NCBI GenBank assembly: GCA_964549615.1
Contig: CAZJVP010000011.1
Span: 65,926 to 129,925 of the forward strand
Direction of reading: 5' to 3'
DNA: 64,000 nt
Source of the DNA: CAYVLA01 sp964549615 [NCBI: uncultured Thermococci archaeon]
GTDB taxonomy: Archaea > CAYQAE01 > CAYVLA01
Part shown: piece after piece, positions 16,759 through 26,198 of the stretch
Layout: every line of letters begins with the position of its first letter
How positions within the stretch are numbered: position 1 is the first letter of the stretch
The notes under the pieces: generated by a model
Database searches by the model: none
Seen by the model: the letters and a program-made list of their open reading frames with translations, nothing else
What the model was told of the DNA's origin: nothing
Program-made: the position numbers and the translations under genes

Positions 16759-18194
16759 TACAACACCTCGCCCGCGATCCTAATGGATATGCCCATTCTC
16801 GATGACTGGTCGATGATTAAGAAGCTTTCCCCCGGCGCCTCCGCCTTCGGGGTCAACCTTGCTCCCAGCTTCTCGAAGTCTAGGACCACCTGCTCGTTCC
16901 GCTCCTTCCTCATCTTGAGGACGCAGTCGAAGAGCTCCTCAAAGATGAGCGGGCCCGTCTGGCCCTCGGATTCCGGAGGGTTGAATACGAAAAGCGAGGT
17001 GCAATCTCGGCTCCTCAGAAGGTGTATCATCTCGAGCATGAAGGGGTATATCTTCTCCGTTGGGGACGACGCGGTGTAGGCGGAGAGGACGTCCACCAGC
17101 GCCCTTTTCCTTTCGGTCCCCATCGAGTCCAACGCCCTGGAGATCGCCACGTTTACGACCGACGGATCCACGGGGGAAATGATCGTGTCTCCGCGCGTCT
17201 CCAGGGCCGGGATCTCCTTGAACCGGGCCGTGTAGCAGTCCACAAGCTTGAGTTCACCCGGCATTCCCTTCACCTTAAGATCCGTCGCTATCTGGTCCGG
17301 GGAGCGGGTTGCCGAGACGACCAGGCATCCATCGCCGTTCCGCATGCCAGCCCTTATGAAGGCTAGGGCCATGCGCTCACGTTCGCCGATCGGACTGCCG
17401 AGGACAAGGACCGCTACCCCGTTAGGCAGCCCTCCTCCCAGGGCCTTGTCCAAGCTCACCAATCCGGTTGAAGTTCTATCGGTGAGTAGCCCTCCGGCCA
17501 GTCGGAAGAAGAGGCCCTCGTCTATGAGGAAGTCCCTGTACCTGTTGACGGTACCTCCGCACCTTGCCCTAAGTGCAGTTGCGAGGTCCTTGCGGTGCTG
17601 CACGTTTCCTGCAGAGGCGAAGTGCTCGACCAAGCCATCCAGAAAACGAACCAGCGGCTCTGGGTCCAACCTAGACCCGCCTATTCTCAGGATCGTTTCC
17701 ATGTCAAGTTTAAGCTCTCCGCGTTTTGTGAAGTGGGCGCGGGCTAGGACGGGGTTCGTGAGCGAGACGCGATCGAGCACGCTGTTGAGCTTCTGTTCTC
17801 CCTCGATGGCGACGATGGGCTTGGCCAGATCCTCGTATATCTGACCGAAGAAGCTTATCATGATGTGATTCTCGGAGGGCAGCGGGAACCCGGGATCGAA
17901 ATCTCCTGTGGTGGCGATCTCCTCCATCCTCCTCCGGTTTTTTTCTCCCCAGTAGAGGAAGAATGGGAATCCGAATGACTGTATGAGGAGGAAGGAAGCC
18001 GCTCTTCCGGGGTCTCCGTCAGGGTAGCCGGAGAAGAGGATGAGAGATGAGCCGAGAACTAGGACGACCGGTGGCAGCATGGCGAGGTGGCAGGGGTACC
18101 TCGTCCTGGCGTAGGATTGGAGGAACCCGGCTACCCCTATGGCCAGCACAGTTATCGCTAAGACCTCACCCGACGCTGCTAGGGGGCTCAGCAA
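16758..18194 (-). CDS. membrane-linked KaiC/RecA-like protein with degenerate P-loop
   Basis: A 478-residue protein with three hydrophobic helices in the first 90 residues, then a linker, a helical middle domain (about 130-235) and a C-terminal RecA/KaiC-like domain. The domain entry TGLVSLDKALGGGLPNG (about 243-259) is typical of KaiC and GvpD-type ATPases. The Walker A position, however, reads GSPIGERER (about 266-274) with no GK(S/T), so ATP hydrolysis is unlikely in the usual way. A Walker B-like strand (ALVDVLSAY) is present. The TTG at 18194 is chosen because GGAGGTG lies five bases upstream and the first helix would be cut by later starts; the frame is open to 18239. It overlaps the upstream membrane gene by 29 bases and the zinc-ribbon gene by one. 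Confidence 0.72.
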   Translation of the reverse strand: MLSPLAASGEVLAITVLAIGVAGFLQSYARTRYPCHLAMLPPVVLVLGSSLILFSGYPDGDPGRAASFLLIQSFGFPFFLYWGEKNRRRMEEIATTGDFDPGFPLPSENHIMISFFGQIYEDLAKPIVAIEGEQKLNSVLDRVSLTNPVLARAHFTKRGELKLDMETILRIGGSRLDPEPLVRFLDGLVEHFASAGNVQHRKDLATALRARCGGTVNRYRDFLIDEGLFFRLAGGLLTDRTSTGLVSLDKALGGGLPNGVAVLVLGSPIGERERMALAFIRAGMRNGDGCLVVSATRSPDQIATDLKVKGMPGELKLVDCYTARFKEIPALETRGDTIISPVDPSVVNVAISRALDSMGTERKRALVDVLSAYTASSPTEKIYPFMLEMIHLLRSRDCTSLFVFNPPESEGQTGPLIFEELFDCVLKMRKERNEQVVLDFEKLGARLTPKAEAPGESFLIIDQSSRMGISIRIAGEVL

Positions 18195-18585
18195 GCCTCC
18201 ACCTCCTGCCGTAGATGAAGTGGTCAAGCAGCAAGGCATTAGATCCTTGGGCGAACAGGATGCCTAGCACTATCAGGAAGGCGCCCAACAGACCCACACC
18301 GTTTGCCTTGACGAGGAATGATATCGCAACGCATGCGTATCCAGGGAGGAGGAGGGCGAAGGCGAACGTGTACAAGATCGAGGCCTCCGGCATCCCCCCC
18401 ATCAGCCTGTCAATTCTTCGGTACTGCCATATGAGGTTGTAGAAGAAGACGCCGATCGAGAGGACGCTCAGCACGACGACTGCTAGGCCTAGGGTAGTGG
18501 TCCGTGATGCCAGCGCAATCGAGATGGCCAGGACAAGCAGAGTTATCAATATGCTTGGATATATTCTCGGCCGCGTTTTGCCCAC
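18166..18585 (-). CDS. four-helix membrane protein, function unknown
   Basis: A protein of about 139 residues made of four hydrophobic helices (about 9-27, 28-47, 62-83 and 88-107) with a short basic loop after the second (WQYRRIDRL). The GTG at 18585 is preferred over the longer frame (to 18798) because the added residues read as non-coding and a TATA box lies just upstream. It is the first gene of the operon with the KaiC-like and zinc-ribbon proteins, so it may be a membrane partner of the former. Confidence 0.65.
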   Translation of the reverse strand: MGKTRPRIYPSILITLLVLAISIALASRTTTLGLAVVVLSVLSIGVFFYNLIWQYRRIDRLMGGMPEASILYTFAFALLLPGYACVAISFLVKANGVGLLGAFLIVLGILFAQGSNALLLDHFIYGRRWRLAEPPSSVG

Positions 18586-18624
18586 CTCACAACACGGCGC
18601 CCAATCTAATTTGGTGGTTGCAAA

Positions 18625-18632
18625 GTTATAAA
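18625..18632 (-). promoter_or_regulatory. TATA box of the KaiC-like operon
   Basis: The minus strand reads TTTATAAC, about 40 bases before the GTG at 18585. The same bases read GTTATAAA on the plus strand and could serve the divergent UbiA gene, though with a long leader. Confidence 0.55.
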
Positions 18633-18829
18633 TGCTGCTGCAAAAAGCTCGAGAAAAATGGAAAAATGCAGAAACTAGGCGCGCTTGTGCGCGGTGGGGA
18701 ATGTTCCCCTCCCGTAGTACGGGCGGCGGGTTGTCGAAACTTGCTGGGCGTTGGCGGAGCGCTTCACTTCTGGAGCGGGTTGGGGTTACGGGCAGCATAC
18801 TTTTCAGCGCCCGAGCACCCAGCGGTGCG

Positions 18830-19726
18830 ATGGGTAACCGGACCGAAGGGCAGGGGTCATTGTCAGCGAGTCGGTTACTCGCCTGGGTCAGGATGTTGAG
18901 GCTCCCGACCGGCCTTGTCTCGCCCTCGATGGCCCTTGCGGGGTCGCTCCTCTCGCCTGCCCCTCCGGGAGGGCTTTGGGGAACTCTTGTTCCCGTCGGC
19001 GCGATGACGGCGCTCTCGTTCTCTGCCTACATGTTCAACGATCTCTTCGACCTCGAGGTCGATAGGATAAGCAATCCTGCCCGCCCGCTGCCTTCGGGCA
19101 GGCTCTCATCGCGCGAAGTCGTTTGCGTTGCATCGATGCTCTTGGTTGCCGGCTTCATGATCGTCTTGGTGTGGGGATCGCTCGCATCGCTTTCGATGGC
19201 GCTGGCCCTCTGCGCATTCGTGTTCGTTTACTCTGCGCCTCCCATCCGCCTGAGGAGGTTCTTCTTGGCACCCTACTTCACCATAGCGACCTCGGCCTCG
19301 CTGTCCTTCTTGGTGGCCCACCTGTTCTGGGGCGGTGATCCGAGCGGCGCCTCGATAACGGGCGCCATCCTCGTCTTCGGGTATGGATCTGGATCATGCA
19401 TGGTGAAGGAGTTCAAGGACATCGAGGGAGACTCCCGGATGGGCGTGCGATCCCTTCCCGTTGCGCTGGGCCTTCAGAAGGCCGTGCGGGTGACGATACC
19501 CGCTTACCTTGGGTCGTGCCTGCTTCTACTTCCCTTCTACTGGCTCTTCGATCTAAGTCCGCTCTTCTTGCCCATCTTCGGGGCCGTATTCCTTGCGAAA
19601 TGCAAGACATCCTACGACCTGGCCAGGAACCCGTTTGACATCGGTAGAAGGATCCGCATACTGACCGTCGAGGTGGTCTCGACGGTCCTGCTCTTCCTCG
19701 GCATCGCGGCAGGCGCCCTTGTTTGA
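18830..19726 (+). CDS. UbiA-family prenyltransferase (archaeal ether-lipid type)
   Basis: A protein of about 298 residues, almost entirely membrane helices. The first aspartate-rich motif NDLFDLEVD with the following NPARP is at 70-84 and the second, KEFKDIEGD, is at about 193-201; these bind Mg2+ and prenyl diphosphate. Archaeal members of this length transfer a geranylgeranyl group to geranylgeranylglyceryl phosphate, making the archaeol core. Other family members prenylate quinone or haem precursors, so the exact substrate is not proven. The frame is open from 18632, but the family begins near LLAWVRMLRLPTG, so ATG 18830 (or 18893) is preferred. Confidence 0.85.
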   Translation: MGNRTEGQGSLSASRLLAWVRMLRLPTGLVSPSMALAGSLLSPAPPGGLWGTLVPVGAMTALSFSAYMFNDLFDLEVDRISNPARPLPSGRLSSREVVCVASMLLVAGFMIVLVWGSLASLSMALALCAFVFVYSAPPIRLRRFFLAPYFTIATSASLSFLVAHLFWGGDPSGASITGAILVFGYGSGSCMVKEFKDIEGDSRMGVRSLPVALGLQKAVRVTIPAYLGSCLLLLPFYWLFDLSPLFLPIFGAVFLAKCKTSYDLARNPFDIGRRIRILTVEVVSTVLLFLGIAAGALV

Positions 19727-19938
19727 CGAGAGAAAGGAAATCGTGACGGACGGCCCGGGAAAGCACGGAAGAAGGTTCGTTCATCCATTGGCAAGCCCTA
19801 GGGAACTGCATGCGCCGATGGTCGGGAGCGTCTTGTTCTACTGCCTCGTGATCGCCTTTTCCGGCGACTTGGGTCCTCTCAAAGCGGTAGTCTCTGGCCC
19901 TTTGCGGTCGTCACGGCGGGCGTACGAGGAGTTTCATA

Positions 19939-21117
19939 TCATTGGCAGTTAGCGGACTCTTTTGCCGCTTTCAGGAAGGTCTGGATGTGTGTCTCGGGCA
20001 CTGCAGCGTCAATGACCCCGCTGCTCAAGGTCCATCCTCCCTCACGCCCCATGGCATCGATGACCCTGCTGACCTCCGCTCTAATGGTTGCCTCGCTGAC
20101 CAGCCTGCCGGGGGCAATGAAGACGGAGAACCTCACCCGCTTGGGGCCGAAGACCGACTTGAACCTCGAGAGGTTGGACGAGCTAACCAAGCTACTGAAA
20201 TGGCCCACCGGGATCCTCTGGAAGAGGTCGATGAATTCATCCATCACGTCCTGGGTCTCGAAGCTCCACCTCGTCCATCCGCATTTTCGTGCGTAGGCCT
20301 GGTAGCAGGGCAGGACGTACCGCTCCACCAACGCGGGGGAGAAGTAGGCAAGCGGATTGTCGTAGAAGTGTCCTTGAGAACTGTCGCCCTCGTATTCGAT
20401 GCCCCACATCTGGCGGTAGTAGCGCCTGATCGCGTCGTAGACGTCCAGCATCTTGTTCATGAGTTTGTGGACGATCGGGGGGTCGGTGTACATGTCCCTG
20501 ATGAGTTGCCTTATGCCCCGGGCGTAGGCCGCCATCTGAAGTGGCCCGCCATCGCCACCCTGGATCCTCACGCTGATCAGATCGCCGACCAGCTTCTCGA
20601 TCACCTCCATCATCTGCAGGGTCTGTGGCATGAGGCCTGCCTTGGGTATGTCGGGGGTGACGAAGTCGTCTATCTTCTCCTTGGAATCAAGAACCCTGTG
20701 GCTCAAGTCGAGCCAGGCGAAATCATCCTCGGGGAAGACGCACCTACAGCCCACTATCGAGGGGTGCAGCACCACGCCTCCCAGCGGGCCGACCTCGCCC
20801 GAGGTCACCCACGGACGGTCGTCATCGAACTCCCTGAAGGAGTCGATTTGGGTCCTGAGCTGGTACTCGACGAGAAGCCGGGGATCCTTCCAGTACCTGC
20901 CGATCGCTATGTGGTACCTCCTCCTGAAGTACCAGTTCGACCAGACGGGGCTGAGGTCGACTGTGACGGGGATCCTATCGGGCTTCTCGAAATTGCGGGA
21001 TGCATCAAGTCGAATCCTTGCGGATTCCAATCTCTCTTTGCTTTCCTTCTCAAGCTTGGTGGCCTCGCGCAGAAGGCGTTCCACGTTCTTCCTGAACGCT
21101 GCGTCCGAACTCAACAT
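19939..21117 (-). CDS. uroporphyrinogen decarboxylase (URO-D) family protein
   Basis: A 392-residue protein with the URO-D/MtaA-type fold: KPDRIPVTVDLSPVW at about 45-60, a long central helical region, YFSPALVERYVLPCYQAYARK and a C-terminal segment on GREGGWTLSSGVIDAAVPETHI. In place of the porphyrin decarboxylase signature it resembles the corrinoid-dependent methyltransferase and uncharacterised members that are widespread in carbohydrate- or methyl-using microbes. The methyltransferase-type zinc site cannot be confirmed by eye. AGGCG lies a few bases before the ATG. It stands alone, divergent from the surface protein at 21479. Confidence 0.75.
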   Translation of the reverse strand: MLSSDAAFRKNVERLLREATKLEKESKERLESARIRLDASRNFEKPDRIPVTVDLSPVWSNWYFRRRYHIAIGRYWKDPRLLVEYQLRTQIDSFREFDDDRPWVTSGEVGPLGGVVLHPSIVGCRCVFPEDDFAWLDLSHRVLDSKEKIDDFVTPDIPKAGLMPQTLQMMEVIEKLVGDLISVRIQGGDGGPLQMAAYARGIRQLIRDMYTDPPIVHKLMNKMLDVYDAIRRYYRQMWGIEYEGDSSQGHFYDNPLAYFSPALVERYVLPCYQAYARKCGWTRWSFETQDVMDEFIDLFQRIPVGHFSSLVSSSNLSRFKSVFGPKRVRFSVFIAPGRLVSEATIRAEVSRVIDAMGREGGWTLSSGVIDAAVPETHIQTFLKAAKESANCQ

Positions 21118-21478
21118 TTTTTCGCCTCGCTCGTGCTGGACTGGGTGATCGGCGCTGTATCGCGCTGCCTGGTTGTCCGCCCGTCAAGCTAATGAATGTG
21201 ACAACGAGACCCCAATGCGGCTTGCACGAAACGAGAAGTAGCAGATCATATGGACAATCCGTCCATCCCACATTGCGCCCAAGCTAATTGGGAACATCGG
21301 AACCACCACATAGGAGTCTCCGGCAGCAGGACCTAAAGATGGGCCGGAATAAGGCCCCACGATCGTATGCGCTCAGTTGGTCTGGTGGTTGAGATTTATT
21401 AGAGCCGTTGCGGAGAGGATCAAAGGTTTCTGGGAAGAGTTGCACGGAATTCTCTTTGCAGTCAAGTGCCACGGAATT
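21118..21478. other. divergent intergenic region
   Basis: About 360 bases between the URO-D gene and the surface TIM-barrel gene. An ATTTATTAG box at about 21394-21402 may serve the downstream gene. Nothing else is recognised. Confidence 0.4.
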
Positions 21479-23530
21479 GTGGGGCGTTCCCTGATTATAG
21501 CGAGCCTCGTACTGTTAGTCGTAAATGGTGCCCATTGCGCCCTGGGAGAGGACCAAGTTGGTTGCAGGGTCTCCTTTGTGAATCAAACCTTGATGGTTGA
21601 CGGAAAACCATTCTTCATGCTGGCAACAATCTGGGGCAACCAGAGCCTAGAGCCAATCGCTGAACGCCATCTCAACACGGTTTTCTTCTGGACGTCAAGC
21701 TACCTGCGGAGCGCAATAGATCAGGCGAAGGCGCTAGGGCTAATGCTAGTTCCCTACATACACTCCCCACACCTCTACAGCGGCAAACTCACCATGGAGG
21801 ACGTGGCGCGGTTCGTCTTGGAGCTTGAGAACGAGACCCAGATCCTTGCGTGGAACATCGGCGACGACTTCGGCACGGCCGATGTCCCTCTCGCCAAGGA
21901 GGTCTATGAGCTCGTCAAGTCCATCGATCCCCAGAGGCCAGTGATGCTCGATGGGCCGATGGAGGGCAACTGGAGCTTTGTCGATATGTACTGCACGTAC
22001 AACTACCCGCTTCTCAAGGGGAACTATACCCCGGGAATGCCGGGGCTAAGAGGCAACGAGGACAACCTAGAGGTGTACGGAGACTATCTAGACAGGGCCA
22101 GATCTTCCCAGGGGCAGGGCCGGTACTTCTGGACCTGGCTTCAGGCACACACGCAGTATTGGTACACCCACAACCTCTTGGGCGGACCGCCGGCGGCGCA
22201 CAGGCCCAGCAGGTTTCCCGATCCCTCCCATATCAGAATCCTGACCTACACGGCCATATCGCATGGCGTCAGGGGCATAATCTATTACACCTATAAGTTC
22301 TTCTGGGACGACTGGTACGGACGCGACAGGTTCGCGGAGGTCGGCGTGATAGGTGCTGAGATCGAGATCGTCGGACCATACCTGGCAGCCGGCCGCCTGT
22401 CGACAAACCTTCCCACGGATTCTAAAGACCTACAGGTCTCATCGTTCGAATACGACGGTGACGTGTTGCTCGTCCTTGCGATGATGAGGCCTTACTACTC
22501 CTACAGCATAGACGAGGGGCTGGTGGAGAACGTGTCCATATACCTTCCGTTCTCGGCGGAAGGGATATCCGCGTATTCGATAAGCTTTCCAAGAGTGACC
22601 CCTCTCAAGCTCATTCCTGAAACGGCGGCTTCCTCCATCCTTATCATCCCGCGGGTGGAGCTAACGGACTTGGTACTTCTGACCTCTTCACCCGACAAGA
22701 TCCTGAGAATCGAGAACCAGCTTCTCTGCCTGCTTCCTGATGCAGCACGCTTCGCGGTAGAGGCCCTGGATGCCCAGATCGAGAAGGTGGGCCAGATCTG
22801 GTCCGAGCTTAGGCGGCTTGGCATAAATCCCCCCGGCTTGGACGACCTTTTCAGGCATGCCGAGGAAATGCATGCCCAGAGCGGCGAGCTCATTTCCCGT
22901 CAAAGGTACGCAGAGGCCTATGAAGCCGCCAGGGCAGGCCAGAGGCTTCTAAGGTCACTGACAGATTCCTGTTGGAAGCTGTTCAGGCCGATGTACCATG
23001 ACCCCCAGACACCAGCCCAGTTCAGGAAATACCTGATCGACTACTACGTGCTGCCCCTCTTCTACACAACCGCCTTGGAAGGCCTAAAGGAAGAAATCCA
23101 AGAACAGAACCAACTGCTGGACGAGCTGGTCAGTTTCGGTGTGGATGTGTCCGAGGAAAGGCGCCACCTAGCAAAGTTGAACAGGACATGGCTGGAAGAC
23201 AGCAACACAAACCTCTCGTCGCTGGTGCACGAGGTGTGGGGGCTGAGATACTCCTTGGAAAGGCTTAAGGCCGAGACCTATGTACGCGCCGCGGAACAGG
23301 CCATCGAATCTGCGAAAACGCTTGGGATCGACACATCCCGATATGAAATCTTCCTCTCTAGGGCCAAGATCTCCCTGCAGGAAGGGTTGTTCGAATCCGC
23401 AGTCACCTTGGCCTCCTATCCTCTTCAGCTATCGCAACAGATCCGCGAGCCGTTTATGGCCGCTGCACTGGTCCAGATCCTCGTTTTTCTCATGCTCCCA
23501 CTGGCGCGAGCGGAACCGGATCACCCTTGA
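21479..23530 (+). CDS. surface-anchored TIM-barrel glycosidase-like protein
   Basis: A protein of about 683 residues from the GTG at 21479, which begins a signal peptide (LIIASLVLLVVNGAHCALG); the frame is open from a TTG at 21377. Residues about 30-330 look like a glycosidase barrel of the GH5/GH42 kind: VNQTLMVDGKPFFMLA, a run of strands, ILAWNIGDDFG and a YFWTWLQAHTQYWY strand. A beta domain follows, then about 250 residues of charged helices and a final membrane helix (AAALVQILVFLMLPLARA). It is therefore probably held on the outer face of the membrane. The catalytic acids are not obvious, and EPDE-type motifs are replaced by NIGDD, so activity is uncertain. Confidence 0.65.
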   Translation: MGRSLIIASLVLLVVNGAHCALGEDQVGCRVSFVNQTLMVDGKPFFMLATIWGNQSLEPIAERHLNTVFFWTSSYLRSAIDQAKALGLMLVPYIHSPHLYSGKLTMEDVARFVLELENETQILAWNIGDDFGTADVPLAKEVYELVKSIDPQRPVMLDGPMEGNWSFVDMYCTYNYPLLKGNYTPGMPGLRGNEDNLEVYGDYLDRARSSQGQGRYFWTWLQAHTQYWYTHNLLGGPPAAHRPSRFPDPSHIRILTYTAISHGVRGIIYYTYKFFWDDWYGRDRFAEVGVIGAEIEIVGPYLAAGRLSTNLPTDSKDLQVSSFEYDGDVLLVLAMMRPYYSYSIDEGLVENVSIYLPFSAEGISAYSISFPRVTPLKLIPETAASSILIIPRVELTDLVLLTSSPDKILRIENQLLCLLPDAARFAVEALDAQIEKVGQIWSELRRLGINPPGLDDLFRHAEEMHAQSGELISRQRYAEAYEAARAGQRLLRSLTDSCWKLFRPMYHDPQTPAQFRKYLIDYYVLPLFYTTALEGLKEEIQEQNQLLDELVSFGVDVSEERRHLAKLNRTWLEDSNTNLSSLVHEVWGLRYSLERLKAETYVRAAEQAIESAKTLGIDTSRYEIFLSRAKISLQEGLFESAVTLASYPLQLSQQIREPFMAAALVQILVFLMLPLARAEPDHP

Positions 23531-24103
23531 CTACCTCACACTAGAGCCGCACGGCTGATGACACGCCGGCCACCGTCTCTTCCCAAGGAGGCTCCGCGCG
23601 ACGGCGCGGAAGCGAACCTTGGCCAGATACCTCTGCCAGTTGCGTAACAGCCTGTAGACCGCGCGATGATTGCAGACCGATGCATGGCCGGCCGCCTGTG
23701 GGCTCTTTTGGAAATGGCACACATCTCCCGCAGGCAAATGACGGAAAGCCAGATGGCGGCACACAAGGACGTTGTACACCCTTGAGGAACTCTACTGGAT
23801 GTGTGAACAGGCAAGAAAGCATCTTGGCAAGGAAAGCATACTGTTGGCCGGGTCATTGCAAGGCCCTTCGTCGGCGAGCCTATCCATTTCAGGAGAACAG
23901 GCGAAAGGAGGGACTACTCGCTTCCACCTCCATGTATAACTCCTGGACAGCGCACGGGGGCGCGTCCATGCGTCCCCGGCGGCTATTTCCTTCCGAACTT
24001 CCGCGTGCTGTGGAAAGGCTTTCCTCCCCGGCAACCTAGGCTCATTTCGTCGGATCACATTCAAGAGCAGCGTGGGCATACGCCGGATCTCAGTCGTGTG
24101 GCC
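23531..24103. other. unassigned 570-base stretch with possible coding remnant
   Basis: No intact gene is supported. In the plus frame at about 23766-23935 the translation runs [20 protein letters not shown] and on through [10 protein letters not shown] before a TAA, which looks more like real protein than a shadow. Upstream fragments in another frame (WALLEMAHISRRQMTESQMA) read similarly. This may be a decayed gene. GTATAACT at 23933-23940 is a weak TATA candidate for the radical SAM gene. Confidence 0.35.
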
Positions 24104-24862
24104 ATGTCGTTTGACCCCCTGGACCTGACCAAGAGCACGGAGGCAGTGGTCGTGAAGGGCGAGCTCAGGAAGTACTACCGGGTCGCCAGGCCAGGACGAT
24201 GGTACGGCGGCATAGCGAGCTCCGACTGCTGCGGGTGCAACCTGAGGTGCGTGTTCTGCTGGAGCGGCGTTCCCCGAGATTCGCCCGCCAACGTGGGAAG
24301 GTTCTACTCGCCTCAACAGATATTCGAGAGCCTCACGGGCTGCGCAAAAAGGTTCGGCTACGCGCAGCTGAGGGTGAGCGGGAATGAGCCGACCATAGGC
24401 AGGGATCACCTTCTTCGGCTGCTCGAGCTTCTGGATGGGACTAGGTACAGTTTCATCTTGGAGACCAACGGCATCCTGCTCGGCCATGATCGCAGCTATG
24501 CCAAGGAGCTGTCGAGGTTCGAGCGCGTGCATGCCAGGGTCTCGATCAAGGGCACCAACGCTCAGGAGTTCTCGAGACTGACGGGGGCATTGCCCGAGTC
24601 ATTCGAGCTTCAACTCCAGGCGCTGCGGAATCTCTTGGACGCCGGAGTTCCCTGCCATCCGGCGGTCATGCTGTCGTTCAGCACGGAGGGTGGGCTCGAG
24701 GGACTGCGTGAGAGACTGAGGGAGATCCAGCCCACCTTGGTCGAGGAACTGGAGAAGGAGTTCGTGTTCCTGTATCCGCACGTCGTCAGGCGCTTGAGGG
24801 CGGCTAAGGTACAGCCCCTAACGGCATACGAGCCGACCCGTGTGCCCCCGGAGTTGGTGTAG
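24104..24862 (+). CDS. radical SAM protein
   Basis: A protein of about 252 residues. The 4Fe-4S/SAM motif CNLRCVFC gives C45, C49 and C52, preceded by CCG. It is followed by the [11 protein letters not shown] strand, the counterpart of the GGEP motif, and by [11 protein letters not shown]. The length is that of single-cluster radical SAM enzymes similar to pyruvate-formate-lyase activases or the archaeal small radical SAM group. No extra C-terminal cysteine clusters are seen, so it is not a sulfatase-maturing enzyme of the usual type. ATG 24104 is chosen because upstream residues read as non-coding. The substrate is unknown. Confidence 0.82.
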   Translation: MSFDPLDLTKSTEAVVVKGELRKYYRVARPGRWYGGIASSDCCGCNLRCVFCWSGVPRDSPANVGRFYSPQQIFESLTGCAKRFGYAQLRVSGNEPTIGRDHLLRLLELLDGTRYSFILETNGILLGHDRSYAKELSRFERVHARVSIKGTNAQEFSRLTGALPESFELQLQALRNLLDAGVPCHPAVMLSFSTEGGLEGLRERLREIQPTLVEELEKEFVFLYPHVVRRLRAAKVQPLTAYEPTRVPPELV

Positions 24863-24929
24863 CTTGCTCATTTCCCAGTGCCGAATGTGCCTTGACGCGC
24901 CGAAGGGAGCTCTGGAAAATGTTCGATGG

Positions 24930-24937
24930 CTTTATAT
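24930..24937 (+). promoter_or_regulatory. TATA box before the CE15-like esterase
   Basis: CTTTATAT. Expected transcription start is near 24961, leaving a leader of about 43 bases to GTG 25004 or 88 to ATG 25049. Confidence 0.5.
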
Positions 24938-25003
24938 CAGGCGAATTGCTGCGAGGGAAGCGATGGTTTTCACGTCGCACAGACGTGATCCTGAGGAATA
25001 ACC

Positions 25004-26134
25004 GTGCCGAGAGAGACGATCGAGGACCGGACTACTCGCGACTGCGCGATGTATCTTCCGGCAGGGCAGCTCCCGGTAATCGAGGGTCTGCCAGAGATTC
25101 TCAGAATGAATGACGGCACGAGTGTGCGAAGTCGAAGGGACTGGGCTCGACGGCGCCGGGAGATCGAGGCGATGATGCTTCATTATCAGTACGGACGGAT
25201 GCCGCCGAGGCCCGTCAGCTTTATTGCACGCGAGACATCCTCTAGGCCTGCGTACGACGGCGCCGCAACCGAGAAGCACATCACGCTGCGCATGGGACCT
25301 GAGCGTGGCGTGTCGGTCCGGCTGCGCATGGTCATCCCGGCCGGCGAAGGTCCCTTCCCGGTCATCCTGAGGAACGACCGGGACTTGGGAACGACGGCGA
25401 TAGCGGAGGAGATCATCAGGCGTGGGTATATTCTCGCGGAGTACAACCGGCATGACGTTGACCCGGACGGCCCCGACAGGAACGATGGTGTCCATCCCTT
25501 CTACCTTGGGTTCGACTGGGGCACCTTGGCGGCTTGGGCGTGGGGCGGCATGCGGGTGGTGGACTACCTGCTGACGTTGGACGTCGTGGATGAGGGGAAG
25601 ATCGCCTTCACTGGTCACTCGAGGGGAGGCAAGGCCGCGCTGCTCGCAGGTGCACTCGATGAGAGGATAGCCCTGGTTTCGCCGAACGGGTCGGGCACGG
25701 GGGGCGCGGGCTCGTACAGGATACAGGGCAAGGGGGCCGAGACGCTGAAGGACATCTTGAAAAACTTCCCGTACTGGTTCGTGCCCCGGCTCGCCGGCTT
25801 CGTGGGCCGAGAAAACAGGATGCCCTTCGATCAGCACTTCCTCAGGGCTCTGGTTGCTCCGCGGGCAGTCCTATCCACCGATGCCCTAGGCGACCAGTGG
25901 GCCAACCCGCTTGGCACCCAATACATGTTCGTCGCGGCCCAGCCCGTCTTCGACTGGCTGGGGGTTGGCGGCAATAATGCTATCCACTTCCGCCAGGGAG
26001 GGCATGCCCAGGGGCCGGATGACTTAAGGGCGCTCTTGGACTTCGCGGACCGGGTGTTCTTCCGCAAGACGCCCGAGAGCGGTAGAAGGTTCGATCTGCT
26101 TCCCTTCCCGCAAGAGCGAGGGGAATCGGGGTGA
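25004..26134 (+). CDS. CE15-like glucuronoyl esterase (alpha/beta hydrolase)
   Basis: A 376-residue alpha/beta hydrolase. The nucleophile S206 lies in GHSRGGK, matching the GxSRxGK elbow of carbohydrate esterase family 15, followed by the ALVSPNGSGTGGAG segment typical of the family. The late histidine is in HFRQGGHA (about 336-343) and the final helix is LLDFADRVFF. CE15 enzymes cut the ester between glucuronate of xylan and lignin, or related uronate methyl esters. No secretion signal is apparent with either start (GTG 25004 or ATG 25049). Family assignment is good; the natural substrate is inferred. Confidence 0.8.
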   Translation: MPRETIEDRTTRDCAMYLPAGQLPVIEGLPEILRMNDGTSVRSRRDWARRRREIEAMMLHYQYGRMPPRPVSFIARETSSRPAYDGAATEKHITLRMGPERGVSVRLRMVIPAGEGPFPVILRNDRDLGTTAIAEEIIRRGYILAEYNRHDVDPDGPDRNDGVHPFYLGFDWGTLAAWAWGGMRVVDYLLTLDVVDEGKIAFTGHSRGGKAALLAGALDERIALVSPNGSGTGGAGSYRIQGKGAETLKDILKNFPYWFVPRLAGFVGRENRMPFDQHFLRALVAPRAVLSTDALGDQWANPLGTQYMFVAAQPVFDWLGVGGNNAIHFRQGGHAQGPDDLRALLDFADRVFFRKTPESGRRFDLLPFPQERGESG

Positions 26135-26198
26135 GGCAAATGTGAGTGGGATGGATGACGGGAGCATTTGGGTGCCGACGCCGGGGCCCGTGGCCGAG

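Noticed and set aside
23531-23856. Minus-strand frames in the gap after the surface TIM-barrel gene as a transposase
   Set aside because: Three overlapping frames all give low-order, basic translations with no catalytic motif and no inverted repeats around them.
24104-24862. Radical SAM protein as the sulfatase-maturing enzyme
   Set aside because: It is too short and lacks the extra C-terminal cysteine clusters.
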